This document shows, one piece after another, positions 20,660 to 33,229 of a DNA stretch of 64,000 nt. Every line of letters starts with the position of its first letter. Positions within the stretch are counted from its first letter, which is position 1. The position numbers and the translations under genes were made by a program. Under the pieces are notes generated by a model. That model did not search any database, was not told the origin of the DNA, and was given only the letters and a program-made list of their open reading frames with translations. Origin of the DNA: Fasciola hepatica (lineage: Eukaryota > Platyhelminthes > Trematoda > Plagiorchiida > Fasciolidae); assembly GCA_948099385.1 (NCBI GenBank), contig CANUEZ040000210.1:2177501-2241500 (forward strand), written 5' to 3'.

Positions 20660-23200
20660 GCTAATGTTCGCTCTCTTTCCTTTAAATTATTGGATTTACC
20701 AAGCATTTTACGGACATAGATTCTTGTTCATGCATGCATAATATGTGTTCAAGAATCTTGGCTAAACGAGAATGCTGACGACTCTGATTCGCATAGACGT
20801 GTTTCAGTGCCGTCTTCAAGATCAGGTGCTGAAGAAAGAAGAATACAAAGGTGGAGCAGTGACCTACGTCAACTAACCATGCAGTGGCAAGTCTGCTGCT
20901 GTTTTCAAATACAAAAATGGTATTACAAACGGTATTGAGTGTCTCTCTACACATTGTTTCCCGATATATGTTCGCAATAAAAGCATTATTATCCCAAGCG
21001 TGTTTATAGCGCCTTTTTGTGTGCAATCCAATAAATCCCCCTATTAAGACGCTTTTATTCCAGTTCTAGGTTCCCTCCTAGACGAAGGCTTACATACCAT
21101 CGTTGGTGATTTTAATCAGGGTAATACTGATCTGCTTTTACCGTTCGGATTAACTGATATCTGTTCTTCTCCCACAAGAGTGAACTTCATGTTAGACAAT
21201 GTCGTTACCAAACACCCTTGCTTATTTTTTTTAAATTTAGAACCCTTCTCTCTACAAGTGACCATAGTTTGCTTCTTCTAAGTCCGAAAATCTATTCACC
21301 TACTGTCCATAGATTATTCGCGTTTTTAAATCAGACAGGAACTCGCCTTCCCAATCTTTCTCCTCACTACCTATTCCTTCCTAATGTAGCGATCAAGTGT
21401 TGCCTTTTCATGGTTTTTTCTCTACACCCTCAGTCTTCCGAGCTGCAGAACTTTTTACTGGAGCTCCTGGTGCCATCTTCGGCTTGTTTTACACCAGTGA
21501 AACACCTTTCACTTCTGATGGCAGAACTGCCTCACCAGCACTCAAACCTCTCAGAAGACAAAAGGAAATCGCATTCGAGTCTGGCCGAAGTTCAGGACTC
21601 AGGAAACGTTCGCTGCCGATCAAGACAGATAAGGTATTTGGATGCTTAAATTGACAAAGCTTTTCTGCAGTCCAAGAATACGAAGCTTCTTTGGCACTGC
21701 GTAAGACTTTTGTATGGTCAGAAGACCAAACACACAAACTATACGGTCAATGTGAACCCCCTTATTGCTACGTCTATACATCTTTCCTGTGACAGCCCTC
21801 CTTCATACTCATGTAGTGTTTCTGCCGAGCTTGAACCTTTCTGTATCGCAGGCATTTTTAACACTCTTTGCGAATCTAAAACCTAGCCGGCTGCTGGTCC
21901 TGATGGCCGTCCTTCAGCGATTCTCAAGTATTGTTCTGCTCAACTTGCCCCACCGATCACTACTTTGATGAACGAATCCCTATCCCGATGTTCGATTCCT
22001 GATCCGTGGAGTCCGAATACCATCGTTCCCATTCCCAAAGGCTCCAACACCTGTGGTGGACTTAAACGGTTTCTCCTCTTTGCCCTCTCACCTGTAGCCC
22101 TTAAAGTCACTGAAAAGGGTGTTCCCACCAATCTTCATACGCTCCTCAAAGTACCACTTGACCCTTTTTCAGTTTGCTTATAAACCCAAAAGATCCACCC
22201 TTGATGCTGTAGTCTGCTTGATCCATTCTATCACTAAGTCTTTAAATAATTCTGAGCAATATACCCACTGTGTATTCCTTGATCATTCTTCAGCCGTCGA
22301 TTCAGTTCCCCGATCTCGTCTTCCTCAGAAGCTTGAAGCTTTCGATTGTCCTGCACAACTTTTTTCCTGGCTACCAAACTATTTGCATGATCCAGTTCAG
22401 CAAACTAAGGTCGGGCAAAGCACTGCTAAATCATGTGTTAACAATTCCGATGCACTCCAGGAAGCACTGCAATTTTCGACCTATATTAGCGATTTTCGGG
22501 TTTCTTCTCTATTTAAAATATTCAAATACGCTGATGAAATTGTCCTCCATCATGCTATTTCTAATTACGCAAATGTCATGAAATCCGAGGAAAACCTACC
22601 TCGGATTGGACGTTTCTCCTCCCAGTTGGATCTAAAACCGAATGCATCTGAGTGCCTTGAATGTGTTTCCACTCTCTCGCTCACGTTTCTCTACGGATCC
22701 TGTTATACCGAATCTTAAATCCTTGTTCATAATTAGTTCCGTCAATTACCTGGGTATTAGCTTGGACACCAACTCAGGATAGGCATCTCGCATTCAATAC
22801 TGTGTCGGTAAACTGCGATGCCTATCCTATAAATAAGAAAACTCAATTAATTCTGTACTCCACCGAAAACTGTCTTCAAATTTGTTCCTCTGATCATATT
22901 GTACTGTTAACCCACATTTTTCCACAGCTTTTTTAAACAAGGCTTCAAAGCCTTTCGAAATGGACCGGTAATTACTAGCCGCGTTTCTTCCCTCTCTTTG
23001 ACTTTTGTTTGAATGAACTAGTCAGACACCATGAGGAATCCTGCATAGGCCTACTCCAAAAGATATTACACGATCCCGTGCATCTACCACTCCCTGATTT
23101 ATCTCTTTGTCGTTCTCTTCCATCCATTGGATCTGAATTTCAACACCTTTCTTCCGGAATTAACCTGCATACTCTCTTGTACCCTATCCGGCGCTGGTTT
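20660..23200 (+). mobile_element. Jockey/CR1-superfamily LINE, degraded
   Basis: The plus strand carries an endonuclease and reverse transcriptase in several frames. The endonuclease begins with NVRSLSFKLLDL near 20665-20695. CVQESWLNENADDSDSH (20745-20795) is the conserved QESWL motif, and GDFNQG and SDHSLLLLSPK follow near 21110 and 21255-21290. RT parts are GPDGRP near 21895, IPIPKGSNTCGGLKRF near 22030, FAYKPKRSTLDAV near 22175-22210, VFLDHSSAVDSVPRSRL near 22270-22325 and FKYADEIVL near 22525 (YADE for YADD). The element is distinct from the CR1-like copies at 500 and 42410. It is unable to move as it stands. Confidence 0.78.
22119..22718 (+). pseudogene. Reverse transcriptase palm fragment of the Jockey/CR1-like LINE
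   Basis: Longest open piece of this element, 199 codons. It spans RT motifs from the FAYKPKRST block through LDHSSAVDSV (usually DFSKAFD), the QFS..ISDF segment where the GVPQG motif should be, and YADEIVLHH, where the catalytic pair is Asp-Glu in place of Asp-Asp. The missing PQG loop and altered YADD indicate loss of activity. Confidence 0.65.
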
Positions 23201-26200
23201 TAACCAGAAAGGATAAGAGTAAAATGGGATTACTTTCTGAATTTTTCCTGATGTTTTGTTTTCCTTTATCACTCTTGCATACCTCCAGCGCTAATTATTG
23301 TATATTTTGTTTATTTTACTCCCCTTTTATAATACCATTTCTACTGAAATGTAAGCTTGTTGTTTGCAAATTCTGTCGTAAAAATATAAATACAAAATTT
23401 CCCGGGGTTGTGGGACTAAGGGCAGTCTGCCAACAAGTGCACTTGCTTTTCCGAGTTCATCATGGTCTCGGGCAGCTTTGACAAAAACCAGTAGCGTGTG
23501 GTGAGACGGAACTTACTGTTTCTCTAATCCGAGTGAATGATTCTTCCGAGTGGCGGATTCTGAATGATACATGTTGGCAATCAGAATAATTCGCAAGTGA
23601 CATTGACCAAGGTCACAACAAAATGTACCGCAGCCAGTCGGGGGGTAACCGCGGAGACCTACCCCGCATGAACCAGAGAAGTTACGTCTGAGTCTATGTG
23701 CCATGGTCACCGAGCTGGACTCCAAACACCAAGAGCTTAAGTCGATGCTCTGCTGATATACCAAGTCTCTCCTGTGTTGCGTCTTGCAGTTTCTCGCATG
23801 GCACTTGTCGGATGGGTTGCATACAATAGTCCTAGCTACTAGAGCCAGGGCAGGCGGCAAGTGCCGAACCCGAAAGGTATACTTGGTAGATTGGCTGGTC
23901 ATGCGGGCCATTCAAAATTGTGTTTCTACCTGAACCAGCCAAAACTCTGGGTCTTCACGAATGAGCTCAGGAATCCCCAGGTGTACTGAGAAAATACCAA
24001 GCTATTCTAAGTCTCCTACTTCTTTAGCGTTTATTAGTGATACCTCCTGCTAGTTGGTCATTTTGAGCAAAAAATAAACTAAAGCCCATATGAAGTTTAA
24101 ATGAGTACTCAGGTTAATCAGTTAAACTATGAAATATTTCCATAAAAAAGGCTGATAAAAAATGAACAAAGGATAATGAAACGAACTCACATCAGTGGTG
24201 TAAAATTCTTTGTAAGTAACTCAGAAACGGCGCCTACTCACTGAAATCACGTAAGGCTCGCCAGTTTAGCTCTCGGAGCTAACGAGAGGAATGGCGTACG
24301 GATAACGTCGATAAACACAGTCAGAAAACCAAAGTCACGAGCTACAGAGATTCCAGATAAACCTGCAGAGCTAAGAGTACAGAACGGGAAACAATCCTGG
24401 AGAACTCTCTAAGGCATGTGTCATATAGGCGGTCGAACCAAAAACAACTTGGTTCGGTGTAACAAAACAGAGTTCATATGTGAGGTGGCAACAGAGATGG
24501 ACCTAGTGTCACTACACCACAGGATGCCATTACGTCACACAGTTTATTTTGTTTTTAGCTGTTTAGAAAACGCAAAGCCATTAGTATTTTGCTCAAGACT
24601 ATAATAATGCATTCAGTTTTGCTACTAGGAAAACTTTGCCACACATAGCAGGTGCAGATGATGGCCCGCCATCCACCGGAAGATATTTATCTGCCCCTTT
24701 TCCAGTAGCGAACAGTTAACATATATTCGTGACCACAACTTCTCAAAAACTTTCAACCACAGACTCTTCAGGGAATCATTCTGCTTCCAGTCCTCTTGAG
24801 CATACGAAAACTAGCATTACTAATTAGACTATTTTGTGCCTCAAAGAACAGTTCATTACCCGATATACTGAACTGTGATGAACAGTCTTAAGTTAACATG
24901 GTCGAGTCATTTGCATATGGTATGTATCCTGCACTTCGGTCACCACAGGGCATTTCTCATCATGTCCAAAAGGAACCTGACAAAATATACGACGTGGTCC
25001 ACATCGTTTAAAAATCTGAACAATAGCTGACTCCAGCATTATCATGGGACTTGTGGTAAACGCTTCCAGCCCAATAAAGACCTCTGACGAGATGAGTCCA
25101 ATTTGCAGATGCAGATGAAAGCAAGTGCTACTGTATTTGAATCAGTTCTATCGTAGAAAACGTTTTCTGAGCAGACTCTTCGAAATATGCTACTGTAGGA
25201 GTATGATAGTGACCAGCGAAAATAGCGTGCCAAGCAATTGTATGTTTCATATGAGTTCAGTAAACCGTAGCTCACGGGTAGCTTCAGTGGGACAGTGTGA
25301 TTTACTAATATCAACATATTATTATGTTGATAAATTGAAATAAACTGCGTCGTCAATTTGAGACGGATGAATCTGCTACTAATATTTTGACAAAGTTCTC
25401 CCAACGGCTGTCTTTTGTTTTCAAACGCCAAGAGCTCCAGAGTGTAATGACGACGAATGAAAACTCACTTGCACTTTGTTGTTTTTGTTGGTACTTACTA
25501 TTTACTAGTTTTTATGGGCAACGAGGAACTGATTCAGCAACACTACGTGTGCAGAATTTTGGCTAAATTAATCAACTAAATTACGTTTGAAGGCTGTCAT
25601 GTGAATTAATTTTCAGGTATAAGGAAAATAATCTCCTTTCCGTGGTCATGAACCGCACTGATATCATGCCAGTTAAAGTATTTATATAGTCCACCGAAGG
25701 TCTGCTGGGACCAGTTAAACAAAACGAACTTTAGTGACGACATTTTGGAATCAAAGCTGGCATGAGACAAGGTACAAATAGACGGTACACTTTTATTTAC
25801 AGCCTAATGAAATTGTCGAGAACAATTTCTTATTCCCCGTGTGAGACGTATTTCTCAGACTTTACTGATATAATTTTTAATTGTAAATAGTGAGAAATAT
25901 ATAGATAAACGCAAACAAAAGAAAACAACGAATGCATTAGCCTCGTATGGTGAACCACTACAGACAAGGAATGCAGAACGCAATACATTCCTTGTTTTCT
26001 CACTAACTAGCTATTCTTCCTACCCAGGGGTTGTTTACGTAAAAAGTAATTAACTCATTAATTAAGTTCATGTTAGTATAAAGATTTTCTGGATAATGCG
26101 TGGAGCTGCATTTATATTGTCTTTCGTAAAACCACGAGAACAATAAAATGGATTTCTTTGCCTAATTCCTACTTTTCCATGTTTCTGACTAAAACAAGTG

Positions 26201-27060
26201 TAATATCTGACGTTAGAATGGATAACTACAGACGGGTTCAAATTCTTTACATAAAATTTTCTGACCGTACTGACAATACATGATTAACAACCTGCCGAAT
26301 AAGAAAAAGCAGGGTGATTTAACTTACAACCGAAAACGCAGTGTATTAAAGTTGTCAGTATAACGCGTGTTATTTGCGCATATACCATTACTTGTAAATG
26401 TCTCCTCCCTGTAGATGAAATTCTTCTTACTATGTACAGTAGTCCACCTTATTTCATTATATGGTAATGAAGGCTACTTAAGGCTTTACAGTAAAACGTG
26501 GGATTACTATACACGATTTGTGATTTATGCCAAAAACAGCACTGAACTTATTTATGATTAGTAACGCAGGACGTGTTATTCACCAACAAAGGAAACGCTA
26601 TAAATTAAATAATTACAACTAAATTTTGACACACTAATTCCAAGTATTAGCTTATAACAGATTAAATCTCTGTGCCCTGTGATAAAATATTCTCAACTGC
26701 TGTTGAGCTTACTTTATTGACAAACGTGCTTATTCTAAAACCTCCTCCGTCATAATAACAGCCCATTCTTATTACGTACCGAGTGTTTTCTATCAAAGGC
26801 AGTATGCACGAAGTGTATTATACAACTAGCAAACTTTGTTGAGCGATACACCACGTTTTGGTCAGCTATTTTATATGACGGATCCGAATCCAATATATTC
26901 CACCGAGTAATGAAGTACTGAAAACAAACTCGTTTGCTGTGCGAATTTTTATTGCACTCTGCAGATATATTACGTCTAAACTTTAACAATTACACGTTCA
27001 GTGTCATCGCTGTACTCTATGAAATAAAGCACTGATTACCTATATAGCGAAAGTAATCAC
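23200..27060. other. Anonymous DNA
   Basis: No supported gene. Frames at 23513-23911 (minus) and 25042-25431 (minus) are the longest, but have no recognisable domain and no coding-like composition. The GC-richer patch 23600-23900 could be an unrecognised repeat. Confidence 0.45.
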
Positions 27061-27174
27061 ATTTTTCCAAACAACTGACTCAAACAACGGTAGTCTCTAA
27101 CTGGATATCTGAGAACGAATTTTCTCCTAACAGAGAATGTTTTACTTGCGAAATGAGTAGCGTGGCACTGCGTT

Positions 27175-27420
27175 TGAATAAGAGGACAAAATTTCCCCAG
27201 AAGCACATGACCGGTTTCGTTGGTGTTGCCGCTCATCAGGTGTGCATATCCGGTACTCCTCTGTTCTGCCATCCTTATTCTCGAGCACTCCACAGTTGAT
27301 TAACAGCTGTAATCTCATTTGAATCCTATTGGGCGTGCATGGACGAAGAGTCAGTTTTTATAATCACAAGGTGATTCTTCCGAATTTAATTCGTAAGTCA
27401 TACGGCTGACCTTCAGAGCG
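27175..27420 (-). repeat. Hammerhead-ribozyme repeat, copy 2
   Basis: Minus-strand unit whose ribozyme part is 27265-27190. CTGATGAG lies at 27239-27232, GAAA at 27218-27215 and CCGGTC at 27214-27209, with stem I strands GCACA and TGTGC pairing perfectly. Stem II is weakened by substitutions, so cleavage is doubtful. The unit's flanks (CTGTAATCTCA at 27307-27317 and CCTTCAGAGCGAG near 27410 in plus-strand terms) are shared with copy 1. Confidence 0.75.
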
Positions 27421-29090
27421 AGGGATCATTTTGTTATACAAAACTGACTGTTTGTTATATCATGAATGTTCTTAAGGACAACATATTATGAGGAAACGGG
27501 TAATCTGTAAAGTGTTTTGACTAATAGGATAGTTCTAATAGTTCGACTCTAGCCATTAGTTTAAAAATCTCATTTTCGAATAAACGTTACTGTCCTAGGT
27601 TCTCAGCGCTTCCTTAGTCTAAGGTAAACAGAATGCACCGATTACAAACAAGTAAAACAAACTTGATTAAGATGAGAGAATGACTTTTCAAATAGCTCCC
27701 ATTGGTAATGTTCAGCTGAAACGCATATAGATTAACCAGAATGATCAAGAAAATTTATTTCACAAGTAAACAAATGCAGCAGGCTGTATTTGCTGGGACT
27801 GGAAGCGGTTGGATAAGGCAGGTACTCATCTCAACAGCAACAGAAACTCTGGGGAAAGCCATTGTAGGATTCTCCCAGAGCCTCGGAAGAAGCAGGCTAA
27901 AAAATTGCACATTGCACTCAACGCTTTCAGTGTCCTTGTTGACGACTTAGTGCTATATCCTAAGCTGCGATGCACGAAAAGTTCAAGGGTGATGTTATCG
28001 GTAAACAAACTAAAGACTTCTATTGCGCGTGGTTTATGTGGAAAAGCTATTCGGATTCTTTCGTATGGATTGTAAACTAGATCGCAACTGTTTCCGAGTG
28101 TAATGGGTCATCACATGCTTCATTTACTGAAGCGTCCTACTCGCTAAAAGGCTGAAGCAAACTAATTACATTCATGCCGTAAAAGCCAGATAAATTTGGC
28201 ATCAAATGGTGGATACTTCTGGACATGAAATCCCAGCATGTTTACACTTTACCCTCATATCTGGAAGCATCTGAAAGGGCGAGATATAGTCAACCTTTTA
28301 CTGAATATGTCATTTTGAGGGTGATGGACTTTTTGTGGAACAAAAGCTGGAAACTCAAAATGTAAAACTACTTCGTAGTCATCAGTTACCCTGTAGATGC
28401 ACCAAAAGTACATGTAACCTCACGTATACGACTTCTGGACTTTTTGCGAAGCTAATACATTATTCTGAGTTACATAAAATATAGCTCGGATATTCTTCAT
28501 TGCCAGAATGTTGGTGAACGACAAATACGAAAAATGCCAAAACATCTCGTTTTAAGCAATAGTGCATTGGATTCAAAGTAGCTTCCCATATTTGCACTCC
28601 ATTTCCCCTTAACACTTTTTCCACTTTTGAGAGGATTCCATTATTGGCCTTTAGGTATGGTCAGATTGGTTTCTTTGGGACATTTCCTTCCAAAATTCGA
28701 GGAGAAAGCTGTTCTTACGGACTTCCGGTTTTTCTGCCAATTTTTTCTCTCGTCGTTTTAGTGTTAAATGAAGCAAGCAGCGAAGGCCTAGCCCTGAAGG
28801 ACGATTGGTAAGCTTTGTGAACAATCTCCGTTGGTTATCACTAAACAGGTATCAAGAAAGCGTTGATTACAAATGTTATCGAATTGGTAACCGGTAAAAT
28901 TGGAATTGGGTCCGCAATAATGACCAATCATATTAACTTCAGTACGGTTTTTCACGAACGGCAGGCTTTCGGCATTTGAGAAATAAGATTCTGTCTTAGA
29001 ATGTACAGGAAGACTAACATCAGTCCATCCAACAGAAAATTGAATGTCTAACACAGACACGAATAACTATGTGAAATCACAGTTGTGATT
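27421..29090. other. Anonymous DNA
   Basis: No gene recognised; the frames at 27741-28075 (plus) and 28788-29060 (minus) lack motifs. Confidence 0.4.
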
Positions 29091-29094
29091 CATT

Positions 29095-29275
29095 TGTGGG
29101 CTCTTCAATGAATAGCATCCATTCACACTCCAGACAACTCAAATTAGATTCTAGTGAGCATATAAGATCGGAGTGTACAAGTATGAGGACGAATGGGCAG
29201 AAGAGTACTGGGTACGCTTACCTGATGAGCGGCAACAACCGCGAAACCGGTCGTGTGCTTCTAAGAAAATTTTGT
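29095..29275 (+). repeat. Hammerhead-ribozyme repeat, copy 3 (core intact)
   Basis: Plus-strand copy of the repeat. Its left flank (CTCAAATTAGATT near 29140, GGAGTGTACAAG near 29170) aligns with the reverse complement of the copy 2 flank. It contains the complete hammerhead core described in the ncRNA entry and ends beside a TA-rich low-complexity tract at about 29300-29357. Whether the unit is a SINE, a retrozyme or part of a Penelope-like terminal repeat cannot be settled here. Confidence 0.78.
29199..29262 (+). ncRNA. Hammerhead ribozyme, type I-like, short stem III
   Basis: The catalytic core is complete: CTGATGA (29222-29228), GAAA (29243-29246) and the cleavage triplet GTC (29250-29252). 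Stem II is perfect, GCGG (29229-29232) with CCGC (29239-29242) around the loop CAACAA. Stem I pairs 29216-29221 with 29253-29258 (one mismatch, one wobble) and again AGAAG (29199-29203) with CTTCT (29258-29262), with an internal loop between. Stem III would be formed by the self-complementary CCGG after GAAA, too short for a hairpin. Known hammerheads of this kind in Penelope-like elements and flatworm repeats act as dimers. Predicted cut after 29252. Confidence 0.75.
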
Positions 29276-29299
29276 CCACACACTTACATTTTACTTACC

Positions 29300-29357
29300 A
29301 TATATAAATATATATATAAATATATATATATTTGTATAAATATATATATATATATAT
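29300..29357. repeat. TA-rich low-complexity tract
   Basis: Interrupted TATAAATATATA repeats directly after hammerhead repeat copy 3. Confidence 0.9.
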
Positions 29358-30229
29358 GTATACTTTGTGACTGGAAGCTAGGAAACGTCTGTGTCGGATT
29401 ATGGGACACTTAATCGCGTACTTTCGTTCAGCTATGCGCACGTTTGCTTCAACGTAAAGTGGCAATTCCTTACCGTATACGGTAGTGATAATCTTGATTT
29501 ATCGTTGTGCACAGATGACACGGTAAGAAAATTGGCCACCACACGTTTTGCAAACTGCAGGATCAGTGCACCACTAGAGTTTTCGTGACTGCACCCTGAC
29601 GTGGTATGATGGCTTGCGCTCCTCTATGACCTTAAGAGCTATACAGAATTGCTTCTTTAATCCGGAGATGCAATCATGCCTGACAGACCAATTGGTAGAG
29701 GCCAAACGAAGTCCAGTTTCCGGATCATTTAGGTTGGGGGTAAATTTGAGCTGGCAACTCAGTCGGTAAAATCAGTGGAAGTAAAACTGACCCAAGTAAA
29801 TGGGCTTCCACTAAGCCATCCCGTTGCCTTGCGGATAGGTTCTTGTTCGAACTAAAGGCTTTGGATGAGGACCCTTATCGTCCTCCTGCTTTGTGGCTGG
29901 ACACCCTAGCAGCACCCTTCCAACATCTCCCATGAACTGCACGAATACGAAGAATTCCATACTGCATCGGTCGTCGTACAGGATAATCAGGATCACGCTG
30001 CCCATGGCATCGAGTGGGGTGGGCAGTGATAAGTGGGCTACTGCTCAGAGTTCCCTCTCTTTTGTTCAACTTTTGTCTTCTGTCCCCAACCACGTGTCTT
30101 TGACCACTCTATCCACCCATAATGCTCCCACCGACAGCACACCGGATACTCGTAACCGTTCGTTGTCAAATAGTGTCGGGAATAATCCTCTATCTTGTAA
30201 CTCACATTCTCTCAAGCCTCGTCAGCCTC

Positions 30230-30900
30230 TGAATCTCGGCTCCTTCAACGTGCGTACACTCATGCAGACCGGTCAGCAGGCGTGCCTAGCCCTCAAAATG
30301 AACTCTGAAGATTGATGTCTACTGCGAAAGTGAAAAGCGTATACAAGATTCGAGCAGTGTGATTCAACTAACTGCTCCTGGTATCTCATCGAGGTATTTT
30401 CTGCACACTTCAGGAAACAAAACAGCTAGAGCTGCGGGTGAACGTGGTGAAGGAATAGTCCTGACTGATAAAGCTGATGCTGCCTTTTTAGACTGAATCC
30501 CTGTTACTAGTCGCTTATGCGCAGTAAGACTTCACGGGTCAGTTGGTGTTTGAAAAGATAGTTGTGTTAAGCGCAATTCGTTTGTGATCTCAGCATACAC
30601 TCCAACAGACTGCGGCTTCTATACGCAGAAGGATGAGTTCCACAACAAACTCGCCACCTTCATTTGCAGGGGCAAAGGCTCAGACATTGTAGTGCCAGCT
30701 GGTGACTTTGATGCACAACTGGGCAAACTTGGCACGCCAGAAGGTTGTTTAGATGGGCGTTGTGCTTTACCCGCTGAGCGTACAAATAACGGGATAGGCT
30801 TCGCTTGTTTTGTCCAGACAACTGACTGTTCTTGTCTAGCACCAATTTCCGACACAGCTCATGTCGCACAGTGACATGGCACTCCCGCTTTACGGATACT
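30230..30900 (+). pseudogene. RTE-like apurinic endonuclease relic
   Basis: It begins with LNLGSFNVRTLMQTG (30228-30272), the conserved N-terminal strand of LINE endonucleases. It continues through a damaged middle to VISAYTPTDCGFYTQKDEF (about 30583-30640), DIVVPAGDFDAQLGKLGTPE (30684-30744; the usual GDFNAQ reads GDFDAQ) and RTNNGIGFACFVQTTDCS (near 30780-30830). The enzyme would nick the target DNA to prime reverse transcription. At least two frame changes and a stop at 30313 disable it. Confidence 0.75.
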
Positions 30901-31279
30901 CTAGGCCAGGCTGATCATATCCCACTAAGCTACCGGTGGAACAGCTCTTAACAGAACCGTAGACCTTACTGGTCCACGTAGGTATGGTCGGACCATGCAT
31001 TAGCTTTGATGCTGTGATCTCTCCAGCTCCATGGTCATCGTCGCAAACCGCAAACCCGGTTGGCCGTGAAACGTTTGTACTGCCCAGAAGTTTGCACCGG
31101 TTATGAACCAAAATTAGCACATGAGCTAGACACGTCGACGAACAGTGACGTAGATGAACATTAGGCCCATACCAAACAGGAGATGCACGTTGTAGCAGAT
31201 TTCGCCTGTGGTCCCAGGTCCGATGTCCATCAATGACACTGAGTTTCGCAAGAGTCGTTGAATATAATGGAGCAAAAGT

Positions 31280-33170
31280 CTAAGCTCTCGAACTTTAGGA
31301 GATGAATAAGTTACGAATAAATCTACTGAAGCAAGTTATGAAAAGCCTTAAGAAGGATCGCGAAAATTGGTGGGTCAGTTTAGCCGAAGAAATAGAAATA
31401 GCAGCTACTTCAGGTAACAGTCAAAGACAGTTCAGACTTATTTGCGACACCGGCGGACGGCGAGCCCCAGTCAGCGAAACGATGTGCGATAGAAATGGAG
31501 GACCCATTCATGGCAAAGAGCAAAGGTTCTACCGTTGGACCGAATACTTCAAGGAACAGTTTAGCTGACCACTTGCTAATGTAGTTACTCCTGTGTCAAC
31601 AACTGCGATTCCTTGAAGAGTATCATGTGAGCCCCCATCGGAAGTGGAAGTGAAGTCATGTATTCGATTACTAAAGCGTGGAAAAGCGACCGGTCCCAAC
31701 GAACTTCCTCCAGTTCTCTTCAAACTGGGTGGAAATGTTTTGGTAAAATCACTTACCACCTTGCTCCGTGACATTTGGAACGAGGAAAGCATTCCGTCAT
31801 TATGGGGTGAGTCATCGATTGTACCCATCTCAAGAAAGGAATACTCAATGACTGTAATAACCTTCGTGGAATTAGCTTGATTCCGATAATGACCAAGGTA
31901 TTAGCCTCGATTTTGCTGCATCGTCTGACACCGGCTCACGAAAGGAACGCCCACGAACAACAGGCCGGATTCCGCACAGGTTGAGGATACATCGATCAGA
32001 TTTTTACTTTTCGCCAGCTACTTGAAATGCGTCACACACACCGTCGACTTACAATAATGGATTCCCTTAGCTTGAAATGCACCTTCGATTCAGTTGATCA
32101 AACAGAGCTATTCAGTACCCTTCATTGAAAAGGCATGCCCCAGAAGTTCGTGAACCTACTGAGATCATTGTATTCACATACTTCTGGCCGCACAACGGTT
32201 TACGGTGAACTATCCGGTCGGTTCGAAATGACCGGTGGTGTTTGACAAGGATGTTCCATGTCTCCATTCCTATTCAACTTCGTAATGGACAAAATATTGG
32301 AGAGTTTCTTGCGAGATCTCCAGGATGTGGGCATCGATCAAGGAAACAGTGAAAAGCTGTGTGACCTAGATTACGCGGATGACCTTGTCTGCTTGTTCTA
32401 ATGCACGGAACATGCACCACGTGCACTAGATAGACTCGCAAGAGCTGTAGTTCCATTCGGTATGCGCTTTGCGCCTTCAAAGTGTAAAGTGATGTTGCAA
32501 GACTGGACGTCAACGATTCCGAGCTTGATGCTCGATGGGGAGGTGCTGGCCATGGTTGGCCGCTTTAGTTACCTCGGCAGCGGCGTGACGACGGATGGGA
32601 GCGCGGTAGTAGAGGTGAGCACGCGCATATCCAAGGTTCGAGCGGCGTACGCTGAACTGAAGCACTTGTGGCGCCGACCTGATATTTCACTTAAGTTGCA
32701 AGGTCGTGTATGCTGTGCCGCAGTGCGTTCAGTTTTGTTGTATGGCTGCAAGACTTGGGGTCTGCTTGAGGAAGATATTTGTCGTCTTGAAGTTTTCGAC
32801 CACCGATCTCCGTGTAGTATCTCTAAGATTGGGTGGAATACCCGAGTGAACAATGTTGCGGTCAGAAAGCGAGTATTGGGTGTCAGTTCAGGGAGTTTTC
32901 TATCACAGCCTATCCAGCTTAGTAGACTTCGTAGGTTGGGGCACGTTTTACGTATGGCGAACACACATCTATCATATCGTGTCCTATTCTCCCTACCTCC
33001 TAGGGAGCGGAAGAAACCACTTGGAGGTCAACAGTTGACGTGGCAGCGAGAAATGAGAAAATGCACAGAGAACTTCGGAAAAGTAGGTGCATCACGTCTT
33101 CATAGTTGGGGTTCAAAGATCCGTCAACCAGTTGGTTGGAGACACTGAAGGATGTGGCAGCAAACCGTGA
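31280..33170 (+). pseudogene. RTE-like reverse transcriptase and C-terminal domain relic
   Basis: RT blocks appear in order: KRGKATGPNELPPVLFKLGG (about 31677-31736), SSIVPISRK near 31812, AGFRTG near 31963-31983, FLFNF..MDKILESFL near 32267-32310, and YADD with intact catalytic Asp pair at 32372-32383. The frame 32462-33148 is open for 228 codons: MRFAPSKCKVMLQDW, YLGSGVTTDGSAV, RSVLLYGCKTWGL, LEVFDHRSPCS and RRLGHVLRMANTHLSYRVL. RTE proteins lack an RNase H, and none is seen here. Several stops occur between 31566 and 32400. Confidence 0.78.
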
Positions 33171-33229
33171 ACAGTGGCGAACGTATTGTCATTTTCTGTC
33201 GAATCAGAATGATTGATCAATGTGTGTTT

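Noticed and set aside
20682..21026. Minus-strand frame of 114 codons
   Set aside because: Overlaps the endonuclease of the plus-strand LINE; shadow frame.
23513..23911. Minus-strand frame of 132 codons
   Set aside because: Cys/Arg-rich by base composition, no recognisable family; at most part of an unknown repeat.
25042..25431. Minus-strand frame of 129 codons
   Set aside because: No domain, signal or coding-like composition; likely chance.
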